Shown here piece by piece: positions 37,291-45,948 of a stretch of 64,000 nucleotides of DNA (positions within the stretch are counted from its first letter, which is position 1; each line of letters starts with the position of its first letter). The position numbers were made by a program, and so were the translations under genes. The notes below the pieces were generated by a model. The model saw nothing but the letters and a program-made list of their open reading frames with translations. It made no database searches and was not told the DNA's origin. This DNA is from Candidatus Eisenbacteria bacterium (GTDB taxonomy: Bacteria; Eisenbacteria; RBG-16-71-46): contig JADLBL010000020.1 of assembly GCA_020847735.1 (NCBI GenBank), positions 443,632 to 507,631 of the forward strand, in the 5' to 3' direction.

Positions 37291-38228
37291 GACGGTGTGC
37301 CCGAGACCTCGGCCCCGGCGACGCGGTCCAGGAAGACGTCCTCCAGCGTAGGCTCGATCGGACGGTGCTCGCTCACCTCGCAGCCGGCGGCGAGCAGCGC
37401 GGCCTGGACGCGCGCGGGCGCATCGCCGGCGGCCGTGACGTGCAGCCAGTCGCCGAACACCGCCGCCCGGCGCACGCCGGAAACGGCCTCGGCGGCCGCA
37501 CGCGCGACCCGAAGGGGCTCGGCGCGGAAGCCGAACAGCCGTCCCGTCAGGGTCCTCTGCAGCGCTTCGGGGGCGTCCAGCGCCACGACGCGCCCGCGGT
37601 TCAGCAGCGCGAGGCGGTCGAAGCGCTCGGCCTCGTCCAGGTAGGCGGTGCTGACGACGGCGGTGACGCCGCGCGCGACCATTTCGTGGACGATCATCCA
37701 CAGGTCGCGGCGCGAAACGGGATCCACGCCGAACGTGGGCTCGTCGAGCAGCAGCACGCGCGGTTCGTGCACCAGCGCGCAGGAAAGCCCCAGCTTCTGC
37801 TTCATGCCGCCGGAGAGCTGTCCCGCCAGGCGATTCGCGAACGGCTCCAGGTTGGAGAATCGCCACAGTCGTTCGAGCCGCGCGGCGCGCTCCGACGGCG
37901 GCACCTCGTAGAGGTCGGCGTAGAAGTCGAGGTTCTCGCGCACCGTGAGGTCGCCGTAGAGTCCGAAGCGCTGGGACATGTACGCGAGGTCGCGCTTCAC
38001 GCGCTCGCTCTCGCGCGCGACGCTCGCCCCGAAGACGAGCGCGTCGCCGGCGCTCGGCGGCAGAACCCCCGCGAGCATGCGCAGCGTCGTCGTCTTGCCC
38101 GCGCCGTCGGGTCCGACGAGCCCGAACAACTCGCCCGGGCGGACGTCGAACGTCAGTTCGTCCACGGCGGTCAGTGCTCCGAACCGGCGCGCGAGGCCGC
38201 GGATCGAGATCGCGGCATCCCCCGTCAC
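37287..38228 (-). CDS. ABC exporter ATPase, YbhF N-terminal-half-like
   Basis: Nucleotide-binding subunit of 313 aa. Walker A is GPDGAGKTT (Asp where Asn is usual), signature LSGGMKQK, Walker B LLLDEPTFG, with a C-terminal extension similar to that of its partner. E. coli YbhF carries two such ATPase halves in one chain; here they are separate genes. GTG start at 38228 in a GTGA overlap with the HlyD gene. The two ATPases probably pair with the two permeases. Confidence 0.9.
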   Translation of the reverse strand: MTGDAAISIRGLARRFGALTAVDELTFDVRPGELFGLVGPDGAGKTTTLRMLAGVLPPSAGDALVFGASVARESERVKRDLAYMSQRFGLYGDLTVRENLDFYADLYEVPPSERAARLERLWRFSNLEPFANRLAGQLSGGMKQKLGLSCALVHEPRVLLLDEPTFGVDPVSRRDLWMIVHEMVARGVTAVVSTAYLDEAERFDRLALLNRGRVVALDAPEALQRTLTGRLFGFRAEPLRVARAAAEAVSGVRRAAVFGDWLHVTAAGDAPARVQAALLAAGCEVSEHRPIEPTLEDVFLDRVAGAEVSGTPS

Positions 38229-39223
38229 CGGGCCACTCCCTCGAGCGTCACGTCGGCCGGCATGCCGGGTTTGAGGTCGTGGGCGGGATCGCCGGTGATG
38301 CGGACCTTGACCGCGTACACCAGCTTCACGCGCTCCTCGCGTGTCTGGACCGTCCGGGGCGTGAACTCCGCTTCGGAAGCGATCGCGATCACGCGGCCCG
38401 CGTAGCGGCGGGCGCGGAACGAGTCGGAGGTGATGCGGGCCGGCTGCCCGAGGCGCACGGCGCCGATCCGGTCCTCGGGGACGTAGATGCGCACCCAGCG
38501 ATCGTCGCGGTGCAGCAGCGTGACGACCGGAGCGCCGGCGGCCAGCACCTCGCCCGGCACGTGGTGACGGACGCTGATCGTGCCGGGAAACGGGGCGCGC
38601 ACCTCCATCTGGGCGAGCGTCGCATCCAGCGCGCGCAGCGTCGCCCGAGCGGCCGCCAGCGAGGCGCGGGCGGCCGCGATCCTCTCGCGCCGTGGCCCGA
38701 GCTCCACGAGCCGGCGCTGCTCGTCGGCCTGCACCTTCGCGCTGCGCGCGAGTTCGAGCGCGGTCGTGGCACGGTCGAGGTCCTGCTGACTCACGACCAG
38801 CCGCTGGCGCAGCTCGCGCAGGCGACGCTCGTCCCGTTCGGCCTCCGCGAACCGGTCGGCCGCCGCCTGCGCGGCCGCGCGTGCGGTGGCGATCTCCTCG
38901 GGACGCGAGCCGCGCTCGAGCTCGCGCAACTGGGCGGTCGCGGCCGCCACCTGGGCCGCGGCCTGGTCGCGCCGCCCACGCGTCTCGGAGCGGTCCAGCC
39001 AGGCGATCGGCTCCTGCGCGGCGACCGTGTCTCCCTCGTTCACGCGCAGGCCCTCGAGCCGACCCGGCACGGTGAAGCCGAGCGCCGCGTCGGTCGCCTC
39101 GACGGTTCCCGTGGCGACCAGGGGCCCGGCGCCGCCGCGGCCACGCAGGATCGCGAACCCGATCGCCAGGAGGACGGCGAGCACGAGCAGCGCGGCCAGC
39201 CATGGTCCGCGGCGGGGGATCAC
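38225..39223 (-). CDS. HlyD/YbhG-type membrane fusion protein
   Basis: Periplasmic adaptor of 332 aa anchored by one N-terminal helix (AALLVLAVLLAIGFAIL). A lipoyl half (VPGRLEGLRVNEGDTV) leads into a long coiled-coil hairpin (about 85-190, Ala-, Arg- and Glu-rich), then the second lipoyl half (MEVRAPFPGTISVRHHVPGEV) and beta-barrel. It would link the ABC-2 pump to an outer-membrane channel; no TolC gene is adjacent. GTG start at 39223, overlapping the TetR stop in GTGA. Confidence 0.9.
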   Translation of the reverse strand: MIPRRGPWLAALLVLAVLLAIGFAILRGRGGAGPLVATGTVEATDAALGFTVPGRLEGLRVNEGDTVAAQEPIAWLDRSETRGRRDQAAAQVAAATAQLRELERGSRPEEIATARAAAQAAADRFAEAERDERRLRELRQRLVVSQQDLDRATTALELARSAKVQADEQRRLVELGPRRERIAAARASLAAARATLRALDATLAQMEVRAPFPGTISVRHHVPGEVLAAGAPVVTLLHRDDRWVRIYVPEDRIGAVRLGQPARITSDSFRARRYAGRVIAIASEAEFTPRTVQTREERVKLVYAVKVRITGDPAHDLKPGMPADVTLEGVAR

Positions 39224-39879
39224 GCGGATCGCCTTTGCGGCCGCGGGCGGCGCGCGGCGTGGCGGCGGGCGGCCGGCTTGCGCGGGGCCCGGATGCCGGC
39301 CAGATAGATGGACCACGCCCGGCGGACGGTGCCGGTGAGATCCGTGCGGCCGCCGGCCAGATGCCAGTGGACCCCGGCCGGCATGAACAGACCGAGGAAG
39401 ACGAACGCCGCCGCCTCCGGATCGGCGTCCCGCCGCACGGCGCCCTGCCGCTGGCCCTCGCGCACGAGCCCGGTGATGGTGTCGCGAAAATGGTCGAGCG
39501 TCGCGAGCATCGTCGAGCGACGCCCGGCATGCTGCAGGACGAGATCGGAAAAGAGGAGCAGGGGGAAGCCGCGGTTCTCGAGCAGGAACGCGACGTGGCG
39601 CGTGAGCAGCGCTCCGAGCGCCGCGAGCGCGTCGGCCTTCGATTCGGCCGTCGCCCGCTCGAGATTGGCGCGCACGCCGGAGCCGAGGCGCGCGATCATG
39701 TGCTCGAGCATCGCGTCCTTGTCGGGGAAATGCCGGTACAGGGCCGAGGGCGCGACGCCGACGCGATGGGCCACCGAGGCGATGCTCAGCGCCCCCGTTC
39801 CCTGCTCGTGGACGATCCCGAGCGCCGCCCGGGCGATCTGGTCGCGTCGTTCCTCGCCGCTTCTGCGAACTCGCCTCAT
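39220..39879 (-). CDS. TetR/AcrR family repressor of the ABC export operon
   Basis: Transcriptional regulator of 219 aa. The N-terminal HTH (about 8-55) contains IARAALGIVHEQG and IASVAHRVGVAPSALYRHFPDKDAM. The C-terminal ligand domain is close to that of CecR (YbiH), with FLGLFMPAGVHWHL. I chose the ATG at 39879 because AGGAG lies 2-3 nt upstream and an ATG at 39891 would fall inside the operator. It is the first gene of a six-gene operon and probably represses it until a toxic ligand binds. Confidence 0.88.
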   Translation of the reverse strand: MRRVRRSGEERRDQIARAALGIVHEQGTGALSIASVAHRVGVAPSALYRHFPDKDAMLEHMIARLGSGVRANLERATAESKADALAALGALLTRHVAFLLENRGFPLLLFSDLVLQHAGRRSTMLATLDHFRDTITGLVREGQRQGAVRRDADPEAAAFVFLGLFMPAGVHWHLAGGRTDLTGTVRRAWSIYLAGIRAPRKPAARRHAARRPRPQRRSA

Positions 39880-39890
39880 GTCTCCTCGCA

Positions 39891-39911
39891 TGTGAACGAT
39901 GGTTCACAATA
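39891..39911. promoter_or_regulatory. TetR operator and promoter of the ABC export operon
   Basis: TGTGAAC (39891-39897) and GTTCACA (39902-39908) form a perfect 7-bp inverted repeat with a 4-nt spacer, a typical TetR-family operator. On the minus strand TATTGT (39906-39911) overlaps its outer arm and fits a -10 box, placing the transcription start inside the operator, 12 bp before the regulator start. Confidence 0.75.
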
Positions 39912-40231
39912 GGGCGTGCGCGGGGTGGTGGGCAAGCTGCTTCCAGCGACGGTGGTCCGTCGAGCGTGGCGGCCCATCGGACCCGTCCGGAGGGAGGGGC
40001 TTGCGGTGAGGCCGATCCGCGAGCCGTGAAGCGTGGCATGTGAATCGCTCCTCACTTGCGGCGGCTTCGAGCGGGTCGGCCGCGGCCGCGGCCCGGCGGC
40101 GCGCCGGATGGATTCCGCGCGGACCGCCGGCCCGCCGCCGCCGGGGCGCACGCGTCGCGGGCGGGGAGCCATCCGGTAGGATGCGGCCTGCCGCGGCCGC
40201 GACCGGAGCCCCGGCCGGACCGGAGGAAAGG
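39912..40231. other. Intergenic region before endonuclease/phosphatase gene
   Basis: No gene seen. A possible -10 box TAGGAT lies at 40177-40182, and GGAGG at 40222-40226 serves the next gene. Open frames here on both strands have no family similarity and are shadows. Confidence 0.35.
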
Positions 40232-41107
40232 ATGGCGATGAAACAACACCCGGCGGCGGGCCGCCTCGCGGCGCTGCTGTGCGCGGGCTGGACCGCCACA
40301 TGGCCGGCTTCCCCGGCGGCCGCCCAGCCGCGCGCCTCGACCCCGCGGACGGACGACATCACCGTCGTGTCGCTCAACCTGTGGCACGACGCGCACGACT
40401 GGCCGGCGCGCCTGGCGCGCATCGTCGCAGGGCTGCGCGCGCTCGATCCGGACGTGATCTGCCTGCAGGAAGTCCTGCAGAACCCGGTCCTGCCCAATCA
40501 GGCCGCGACGATCGCCGACAGCCTGGGTTGCGCGTACCGGTTCGTTTCGGTGGACGGCGAGGAGCGGCCCAAGCGCTACGGGAACGCCATCCTCACGCGC
40601 CATCCGCTGCTCGCGGACGGAGGGAAGTTCCTGCTGCCGCTGAACGACTGGCGCGTCGTCGCGCACGTTCGCGTGGACGTGCGCGGGCGCGCGCTGGATG
40701 TGTACGACACGCACCTGCACCACACGCCTGAAGGCGGCGCAATCCGCGCCGAGCAGATCCGCGACCTGCTCGCCTACGTGGACTCGACGCGCGGCGACGG
40801 TCCCGCGGTGCTGGCGGGCGACTTCAACTGCGAGCTCGGCAGCCCCGAGATGCGGCCGCTCGAGCGCGACTGGCTCGACGCGTTCGCGGCGACCCACCCG
40901 CGGGTCCGGGGAGAGCAGGCCGCGACCATGAATCCGCGGTTCGATGGCGGCGCCGCGCGCGCCATAGACCACGTGTTCGTGCCGCGCCGTGGCCGGCTCG
41001 TGCCGCGCGAGGCCGAGATCCTGTTCCGCGACTGCGGCCCCGACAGTGTCTGGGCCTCGGACCATTATGGCGTGCTCGCGCGCCTCGGCTCCCCCGACTC
41101 GAGGTAG
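40232..41107 (+). CDS. Secreted endonuclease/exonuclease/phosphatase family protein
   Basis: Exported metal-dependent phosphodiesterase-fold enzyme of 291 aa. A signal peptide (1-31, ending AAAQPRA) is followed by the fold from residue 40: SLNLWHD, the metal-binding Glu in DVICLQEV, YDTHLHHT, AGDFNCELGS, and the final SDHYGV with the catalytic His. DNase I-like nucleases, sphingomyelinases and inositol phosphatases share this fold, so the substrate is undecided. GGAGG lies 5 nt before the ATG; a second ATG is two codons later. Confidence 0.88.
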   Translation: MAMKQHPAAGRLAALLCAGWTATWPASPAAAQPRASTPRTDDITVVSLNLWHDAHDWPARLARIVAGLRALDPDVICLQEVLQNPVLPNQAATIADSLGCAYRFVSVDGEERPKRYGNAILTRHPLLADGGKFLLPLNDWRVVAHVRVDVRGRALDVYDTHLHHTPEGGAIRAEQIRDLLAYVDSTRGDGPAVLAGDFNCELGSPEMRPLERDWLDAFAATHPRVRGEQAATMNPRFDGGAARAIDHVFVPRRGRLVPREAEILFRDCGPDSVWASDHYGVLARLGSPDSR

Positions 41108-41152
41108 GGGCTCCGCTTGCGCCTCCGGGTGCCGGCCGCGCACCCTGCGTGA

Positions 41153-41989
41153 ATGGAACACGACCCCTCCGAACCGGCGGACCTGCCGGCCGACGGCCGC
41201 GCCGACGACGACGAAGCGGCCGAGCTCGCCGCGCTCGGCTACGTCCCGCCGGACCCGAACGAAGAGCGCCCGGTGGACCTGTGGTCCGCCGTCGGCGGGG
41301 TCCGGCCGTGGGGCACGCTGCTGCTGCTCCTTTCGTGGGGCGTGATGTTCCTGCTGGTCGGTGCGCGCGGCGCACTGGCCGATCCGCGCGGCCTGCTCGC
41401 CTGGGGAGCGAACGCGACGATGCTGCCGTGGCGCGAGAACGCCTGGCGCCTGCTGGCCTCGACGTTCCTGCACGCGGGCGCGGCGCACGTGTTCTTCAAC
41501 TCGATCAGCCTGCTCGTGGTCGGCCCGGCGGTCGAGCGAATCTTCACTCGCACCCGCTTCTGGAGCGTCTACGCCCTGGGAGGCGCCGTCGCCTCGTTCG
41601 CGAGCCTGCTGTGGCGGGACACGCGCGGAGGCGCGAGCCTCAGCGTCGGGGGCTCGGGCGCGATCTTCGCGCTCGGCGGCGCACTGCTGGTCGCGACGGT
41701 GAGGCTGCGCGCGCGCCTCGCGCCCACGCGTGCGCGGGCGCTGACGGCGGCGCTGCTCTTCCTGCTCGCGCCCGGTTTCGCCGCCGGCTACGCGAAGCCG
41801 GGAACCGACAACGTCGCGCACGCGGCGGGACTCGCCTGCGGGGCGCTGCTCGGGGTGCTGCTGCCGCTCGACCCGAGGCTGGGCGGCAGGCCGCCGGGAA
41901 CGACCACGCGCGTCGCGGCGGTGGTTTCCCTGCTCGCGCTCCTGACTTCGCTCGCCCTGGGACTGGCCGGTGGCCTCACGGCGCGCTGA
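41153..41989 (+). CDS. Rhomboid family intramembrane serine protease
   Basis: Membrane protease of 278 aa that cuts transmembrane segments. The first 50 residues are acidic and cytoplasmic. Six or seven helices follow. The L1-loop/TM2 signature is LHAGAAHVFFNS, the nucleophile is Ser168 in GGSGAIFALGG and the general base His223 in VAHAAGLACG. All catalytic features are intact. Physiological substrates are unknown. It follows the phosphatase gene by 45 bp. Confidence 0.92.
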   Translation: MEHDPSEPADLPADGRADDDEAAELAALGYVPPDPNEERPVDLWSAVGGVRPWGTLLLLLSWGVMFLLVGARGALADPRGLLAWGANATMLPWRENAWRLLASTFLHAGAAHVFFNSISLLVVGPAVERIFTRTRFWSVYALGGAVASFASLLWRDTRGGASLSVGGSGAIFALGGALLVATVRLRARLAPTRARALTAALLFLLAPGFAAGYAKPGTDNVAHAAGLACGALLGVLLPLDPRLGGRPPGTTTRVAAVVSLLALLTSLALGLAGGLTAR

Positions 41990-42008
41990 GGCCGGACGGA
42001 CCTGCCGA

Positions 42009-42041
42009 GACGGGCGCGCCCCGCGAAGGGGCGCGCCCGTC
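42009..42041. terminator. Strong hairpin between convergent genes
   Basis: A perfect 14-bp stem (42009-42022 with 42028-42041) has a 5-nt loop (GCGAA). It sits between the rhomboid and methyltransferase genes, which converge, so it is probably a bidirectional terminator, though only short T runs follow. Confidence 0.75.
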
Positions 42042-42052
42042 GTTCCCTCCGG

Positions 42053-42880
42053 TCAGGCCCGCGTGATCACGACCTCGAGGTACTCGCCCGGCACGATCAG
42101 CGAAGCCGCGCCGCCGCGGTTGCGCCGCTGGAGCAGCTCGATGAGCGCGGCGTGAAGCGCCTTCTGCCCGGCCTCGTCCAGCGCGGCGAAAGCCTTGTGC
42201 ACCGGTCCGTAGTAGCGGCGGAACTCGTCCACCCAGTGTTCGGCCGAGCGGTAGCGGAACACGTGGTGCCGGCGGTGCGCCCGCAGACCGGCCGCCTGCG
42301 GACCGAACAGCTCGACCAGGCGCGGTTCCGTGCCCCACGCGGCCGCCGGACGCAGGCCGGCCGGCGGCGGAACGAAACCGCCGACCAGCCGGAACAGCTC
42401 GCCGACGAACCCTTCCGGCGTCCAGTTCGCGAGCCCGATGCGCCCGCCGGGGCGCGTCACCCGCAGCATCCCGGCCGCGGCACGCTCCTGGTCCGGCGCG
42501 AACATGACCCCGAAGGTCGAGAGCACCACGTCGAACTCACCGTCGGCGAACGGCAGGTTCTCGACGTCGGCGACGCGCGTGCGCAGGGCCAGCCCGTCGG
42601 CCTCCGCGCGCTTCGCGCCCTGCGCGAGCAGTTCGGGCACGTAGTCGGTCGAGGTGACGTCGGCGTAGCGGCGCGCGGCCGCGAGGGAGGCGTTTCCGTT
42701 GCCGGCGGCGACGTCGAGCACGCGGTCGTTGGCGCTCAGGTCCACCGCCTCGCACAGCGACTCGCCGACGAGCGTGAGCTGGACGCCGATCCGGCCGTAG
42801 TCACCGGACGACCAGGTGATCTGCTGGCGGGACTTGATGGCTTCCAGCGGGGAAGCCGCGGATGAGACGTTCGCTGACAT
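42053..42880 (-). CDS. Class I SAM-dependent methyltransferase (UbiE-like fold)
   Basis: Small-molecule methyltransferase of 275 aa. Motif I is VLDVAAGNGNASLAAA (near 64-79), the acidic motif II follows in STDYVPELLAQG, the adenine-binding DVENLPFADGEFDVV next, and LRVTRPGGRIGLANW is motif III. The C-terminal third is helical and specific to a subfamily I cannot name. GAGGAG lies about 8 nt before the ATG at 42880. It is divergent from an AraC regulator, which is likely its controller; the substrate is unknown. Confidence 0.88.
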   Translation of the reverse strand: MSANVSSAASPLEAIKSRQQITWSSGDYGRIGVQLTLVGESLCEAVDLSANDRVLDVAAGNGNASLAAARRYADVTSTDYVPELLAQGAKRAEADGLALRTRVADVENLPFADGEFDVVLSTFGVMFAPDQERAAAGMLRVTRPGGRIGLANWTPEGFVGELFRLVGGFVPPPAGLRPAAAWGTEPRLVELFGPQAAGLRAHRRHHVFRYRSAEHWVDEFRRYYGPVHKAFAALDEAGQKALHAALIELLQRRNRGGAASLIVPGEYLEVVITRA

Positions 42881-43044
42881 GGTGTGCTCCTCGTGGTTTG
42901 GAAGTGGGGTCATTCCCACGCGGAGCAGGATGCCGGTCGCAGGACCTTGACGCATTGCCCGGCGTCGGGAAGATATTGCCGACCGTCCGGGTGCGAGCGG
43001 GAGCGGGTCCGCGCGACGCCGGCCGGAGGCGCGGGGGAACGTCC

Positions 43045-44052
43045 ATGAGCGGTGACACGCTGTCCGACCTGCTCCGCGCCGTGCGACTGCGGGGCGCGGT
43101 CTTCTACCACATCGAAGCGGACGAGCGCTGGGTCGCCGAGGCCCCGCCCGCGCGCGAGATCATCGCGGCGATCATGCCCGGCGCCGGGCACATGATCGAG
43201 TTCCACGGCATCGTGCGCGGCTCATGCTGGGCCGCGGTGCTCGGCGAGCCACCGGTGCGGCTGGAGGCCGGCGACGTGGTGCTCTTCCCGCAGGGCGAAG
43301 CGCACACGCTGTCGAGCGCGCCCGGCATGCGCGCCGGACAGATGGACCGCAGCCTGTTCTTTACGCCGCGGCCGCTGCAGCTGCCGTTCGGTCTGCGGGT
43401 GGACGACGCCGGCGTCGTGACGCCGAGGCGCGAGGAGGCCGCCTCGGGCGGCACCACGGTCGTGTGCGGCTTCCTCGGCTTCGACGCCCGGCCGTTCAAT
43501 CCGCTACTCGCCTCGCTGCCGCGGGTGCTGCACGTGCCCGGCGCCGCCCTGGGGGACGCCTCGTGGATCGCGGGCTTCCTGCGCACGGCCGCCGACGAGT
43601 CGGGCCGGCGCCGCCCCGGGGGCGAGGCGGTGCTCGAGCGGATGAGCGAGATGATGTTCGTCGAGGTCCTGAGGCGCCACCTCGATGCGCTCCCATCGGA
43701 GCAGACCGGCTGGCTTGCCGGCCTGCGCGACCCCGCGGTCGGCCGGGCGCTGTCGTTGCTGCACTCGCGTCCCGCCGAGGCCTGGACGCTCGAGTCCCTC
43801 GGGGAGCAGGCCGGGCTCTCGCGCTCGAGCCTGCACGAACGATTCGTCCACTTCATCGGCCAGCCGCCGATGCAGTATCTGGCTCAGTGGCGCATGCAAC
43901 TCGCCGCGGCACTTCTGCGGGACACCGATTCCAAGCTGATCGAGATCGCCCTCGAGGTCGGCTACGAGAACGAGGCGGCCTTCTCGCGCGCGTTCAAGCG
44001 CATGGCGGGGAGTTCGCCGGGCAGCTGGCGGCGCGCCCTGCGCTCGGGCTGA
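43045..44052 (+). CDS. AraC family transcriptional regulator with N-terminal cupin
   Basis: Regulator of 335 aa. Residues 1-190 form an AraC-type cupin (DLLRAVRLRGAVFYHIEA, then LEAGDVVLFPQGEAHTL). The two-HTH AraC domain spans about 230-330: LESLGEQAGLSRSSLHERF and EIALEVGYENEAAFSRAFKR. The same layout is common for regulators divergent from small oxidoreductases or transferases. Here the divergent gene is a methyltransferase 164 bp away, so local control is likely. No clear operator repeat was found. Confidence 0.9.
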   Translation: MSGDTLSDLLRAVRLRGAVFYHIEADERWVAEAPPAREIIAAIMPGAGHMIEFHGIVRGSCWAAVLGEPPVRLEAGDVVLFPQGEAHTLSSAPGMRAGQMDRSLFFTPRPLQLPFGLRVDDAGVVTPRREEAASGGTTVVCGFLGFDARPFNPLLASLPRVLHVPGAALGDASWIAGFLRTAADESGRRRPGGEAVLERMSEMMFVEVLRRHLDALPSEQTGWLAGLRDPAVGRALSLLHSRPAEAWTLESLGEQAGLSRSSLHERFVHFIGQPPMQYLAQWRMQLAAALLRDTDSKLIEIALEVGYENEAAFSRAFKRMAGSSPGSWRRALRSG

Positions 44053-44372
44053 GGGTTCCGTCGCGGCGCGGCGACGACGCGGCCGCGCCGCCAACAGGGC
44101 GCGGGACGGCACGCGCCCGAAGCCCGGGGCGCGGAAATCAGCCGGAACAGGAACCCGCCGCCGGGCATTCCGCCGGCCGGGAAAAAGCCCTCCGTGGGGG
44201 TGCCGGCAAGCTCCCTGACGCGATCGGGAGGCGATTTTCGCCGAACCCGCATGTGCCCGCGCGGGATATCTGGCGTTCAAGGTGGTGTACGGCTAGTCTG
44301 CCGGCCAATTCCCCCGCTCGAACCCCCCGGCCGCGCTCCAGCGCCGGCCCGGTCCGTCCCCGGAGGTGCCGC
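44053..44372. other. 320-bp intergenic region
   Basis: No gene seen. A short hairpin (CTCCC 44211-44215 with GGGAG 44226-44230) and a TAGTCT -10-like box (44294-44299) precede the next gene, which has GGAGG at 44362-44366. This gives a leader of about 65 nt. Confidence 0.35.
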
Positions 44373-44954
44373 ATGAAACAAATCGCGACTCTCTTCCTCG
44401 TGTTGTGCGCTTCCGCGCTCCTTCCTGCCATGGCTTCCGCGGGGCAGAAGAACATCGGGCTCACGCGAATCTTCGGGACCGCGCACGTGGCTGCTTCCAT
44501 CACCATTCCGCCCGAGTGGGGCGGGATCTGGGATGTGACGGATTCGACCTACGACTGCCTCGGCAACTTTCAGAGCGTGGACACCGAACCCGACACGCTC
44601 TGCCCGGGCACACAAGTGATTGGCGACGACGAGAATCCGGTGGTCTGGGACTGCTCGGGAACCGCGGACGCCAATTCCGTGAACGTGACCTGCACCGGAA
44701 GCAGCGAGCTGATGCCGGACTGCGTGGCGAACTACACGTACACGATCTCCGGCACGCGCTCGAGCGACTCCTACTTCGTGGTGACCACGATCTCGATCAC
44801 CTATTCCGGCACCGCGAAGGGCTGCGACATGATTCCTCCCTATTGCTCACAGAACAATAGCCACGGCATTCGCACCGCGCCGACACCGGTCTCGTACTGC
44901 CAGACGCCGGTGCGTCCCGGGACGTGGGGAGAACTCAAGGTCCGCTACCGCTGA
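44373..44954 (+). CDS. Small secreted Cys-containing protein of unknown function
   Basis: Exported protein of 193 aa; I recognise no family. A signal peptide (1-23, ending AMASAG) precedes a soluble region rich in Thr, Ser and Asp. Eight cysteines in the mature part (first in YDCLGNF, last in SYCQTPV) suggest up to four disulfides formed outside the cytoplasm. WGGIWDVTDSTYDC near residue 50 recalls small beta-rich secreted proteins. It has its own ribosome binding site and is monocistronic by its surroundings. Confidence 0.7.
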   Translation: MKQIATLFLVLCASALLPAMASAGQKNIGLTRIFGTAHVAASITIPPEWGGIWDVTDSTYDCLGNFQSVDTEPDTLCPGTQVIGDDENPVVWDCSGTADANSVNVTCTGSSELMPDCVANYTYTISGTRSSDSYFVVTTISITYSGTAKGCDMIPPYCSQNNSHGIRTAPTPVSYCQTPVRPGTWGELKVRYR

Positions 44955-45015
44955 CGGGGCGACGGGGCGGCCTGGCGCTCGATCGGCGCACCCGACGGCC
45001 GGCCGCCGGAGCCGC

Positions 45016-45759
45016 TCAGCGGGTGAACGAGCGGACCGCCGCCTCGATCTCGGCGACTTTCGCCCGCAGGCCGGTGACTTCGGCCCGCAGGGCGGCGACC
45101 TCGGCCGCGAGCGTGTCGGCCGACGTGACCGGCCCGCCGTCGGGCGTGGTTGCGGCGGCCGCGTGCGCGACGGGGTGGGCGGGCGCCGGGGCCGTGGAAT
45201 CCGCGGCTCCTCCCGCGTAGCGCCCCCGCAGCTCCGCCAGTTCGTCCGGCGGGTAGAGGTTGTGGCTCACGATCTGCCCGCGCCCGGGCGGCGTGAGCTC
45301 GATCATGAGCCCGCGATCCAGCAGCGCCTGCGCGATGGGGCGCAGGGCCGCGAGATCCTCGATGGGTTCCATGCGCGCGGCCCGGCCCCGCAGCTCGCCC
45401 ATGGCCTGCGCGCCGCGCAGCAGCAGTTCCGCCAGGACCGCCGCCTCGGCCCGGTCCACGCCCAGCCACTCGTAGGCGTGGTGCCGGTACTTGGACACCC
45501 GCCCCAGCCAGTCCATCTCGCTCACGGCCTTCAGCGTCCGCAGCCGGTCGAGTGCCTGTTCGACGGCCAGCTCGTCGTAGTCGGTCACGGGATCACGATT
45601 GTTCTTCTGGTTGCATCCGGCGACGATCGCGTTCACCGACATGGGGTAGCCGGCGGGCGTGGTCTTGGCCTTCTCGATCAGCACGCCGAGGACGCGGCGC
45701 TCGCGCGGGGCGAGCGGTGTCCATGCGGGCGCGGGCGGATTCGCTTCGGATGGCGGCAT
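45016..45759 (-). CDS. YceH (DUF480) family winged-helix protein
   Basis: Cytoplasmic protein of 247 aa. It matches YceH/DUF480 along its length: ERRVLGVLIEKAKTTPAGYPMSVNAIVAGCNQKNNRDP at the start (two parts of the signature), the tandem winged helices, YEWLGVDRAEAAVLAELLLRGAQ in the middle. The C-terminus adds a predicted coiled coil (about 205-243, LAAEVAALRAEV). Structures of the family show two winged helices, so nucleic acid binding is possible, but no function is proven. Confidence 0.9.
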   Translation of the reverse strand: MPPSEANPPAPAWTPLAPRERRVLGVLIEKAKTTPAGYPMSVNAIVAGCNQKNNRDPVTDYDELAVEQALDRLRTLKAVSEMDWLGRVSKYRHHAYEWLGVDRAEAAVLAELLLRGAQAMGELRGRAARMEPIEDLAALRPIAQALLDRGLMIELTPPGRGQIVSHNLYPPDELAELRGRYAGGAADSTAPAPAHPVAHAAAATTPDGGPVTSADTLAAEVAALRAEVTGLRAKVAEIEAAVRSFTR

Positions 45760-45888
45760 GGCGCCGCGAAGGTACCCGCGAAGCGGCCGGCGCGGAAGGG
45801 CGCGAGTGCGGCGCGCGGGCGCCCGGCGCCGGCGGAGCCCCCGAGCACACGGCCCGCGTAACTTTTGTGTCTCCGGCCACGTACTGCG

Positions 45889-45912
45889 GGCCGGCGCCGG
45901 CCGGCGCCGGCC
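45889..45912. repeat. 24-bp perfect palindrome
   Basis: GGCCGGCGCCGG followed at once by CCGGCGCCGGCC reads the same on both strands over 24 bases. It lies 37 bp before the adaptor gene. It could form a cruciform or transcript hairpin, or simply reflect G+C-rich drift. Confidence 0.6.
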
Positions 45913-45948
45913 ATTGCGGTTCCACCCCGAGCCCGGAGCACGTGTCGA

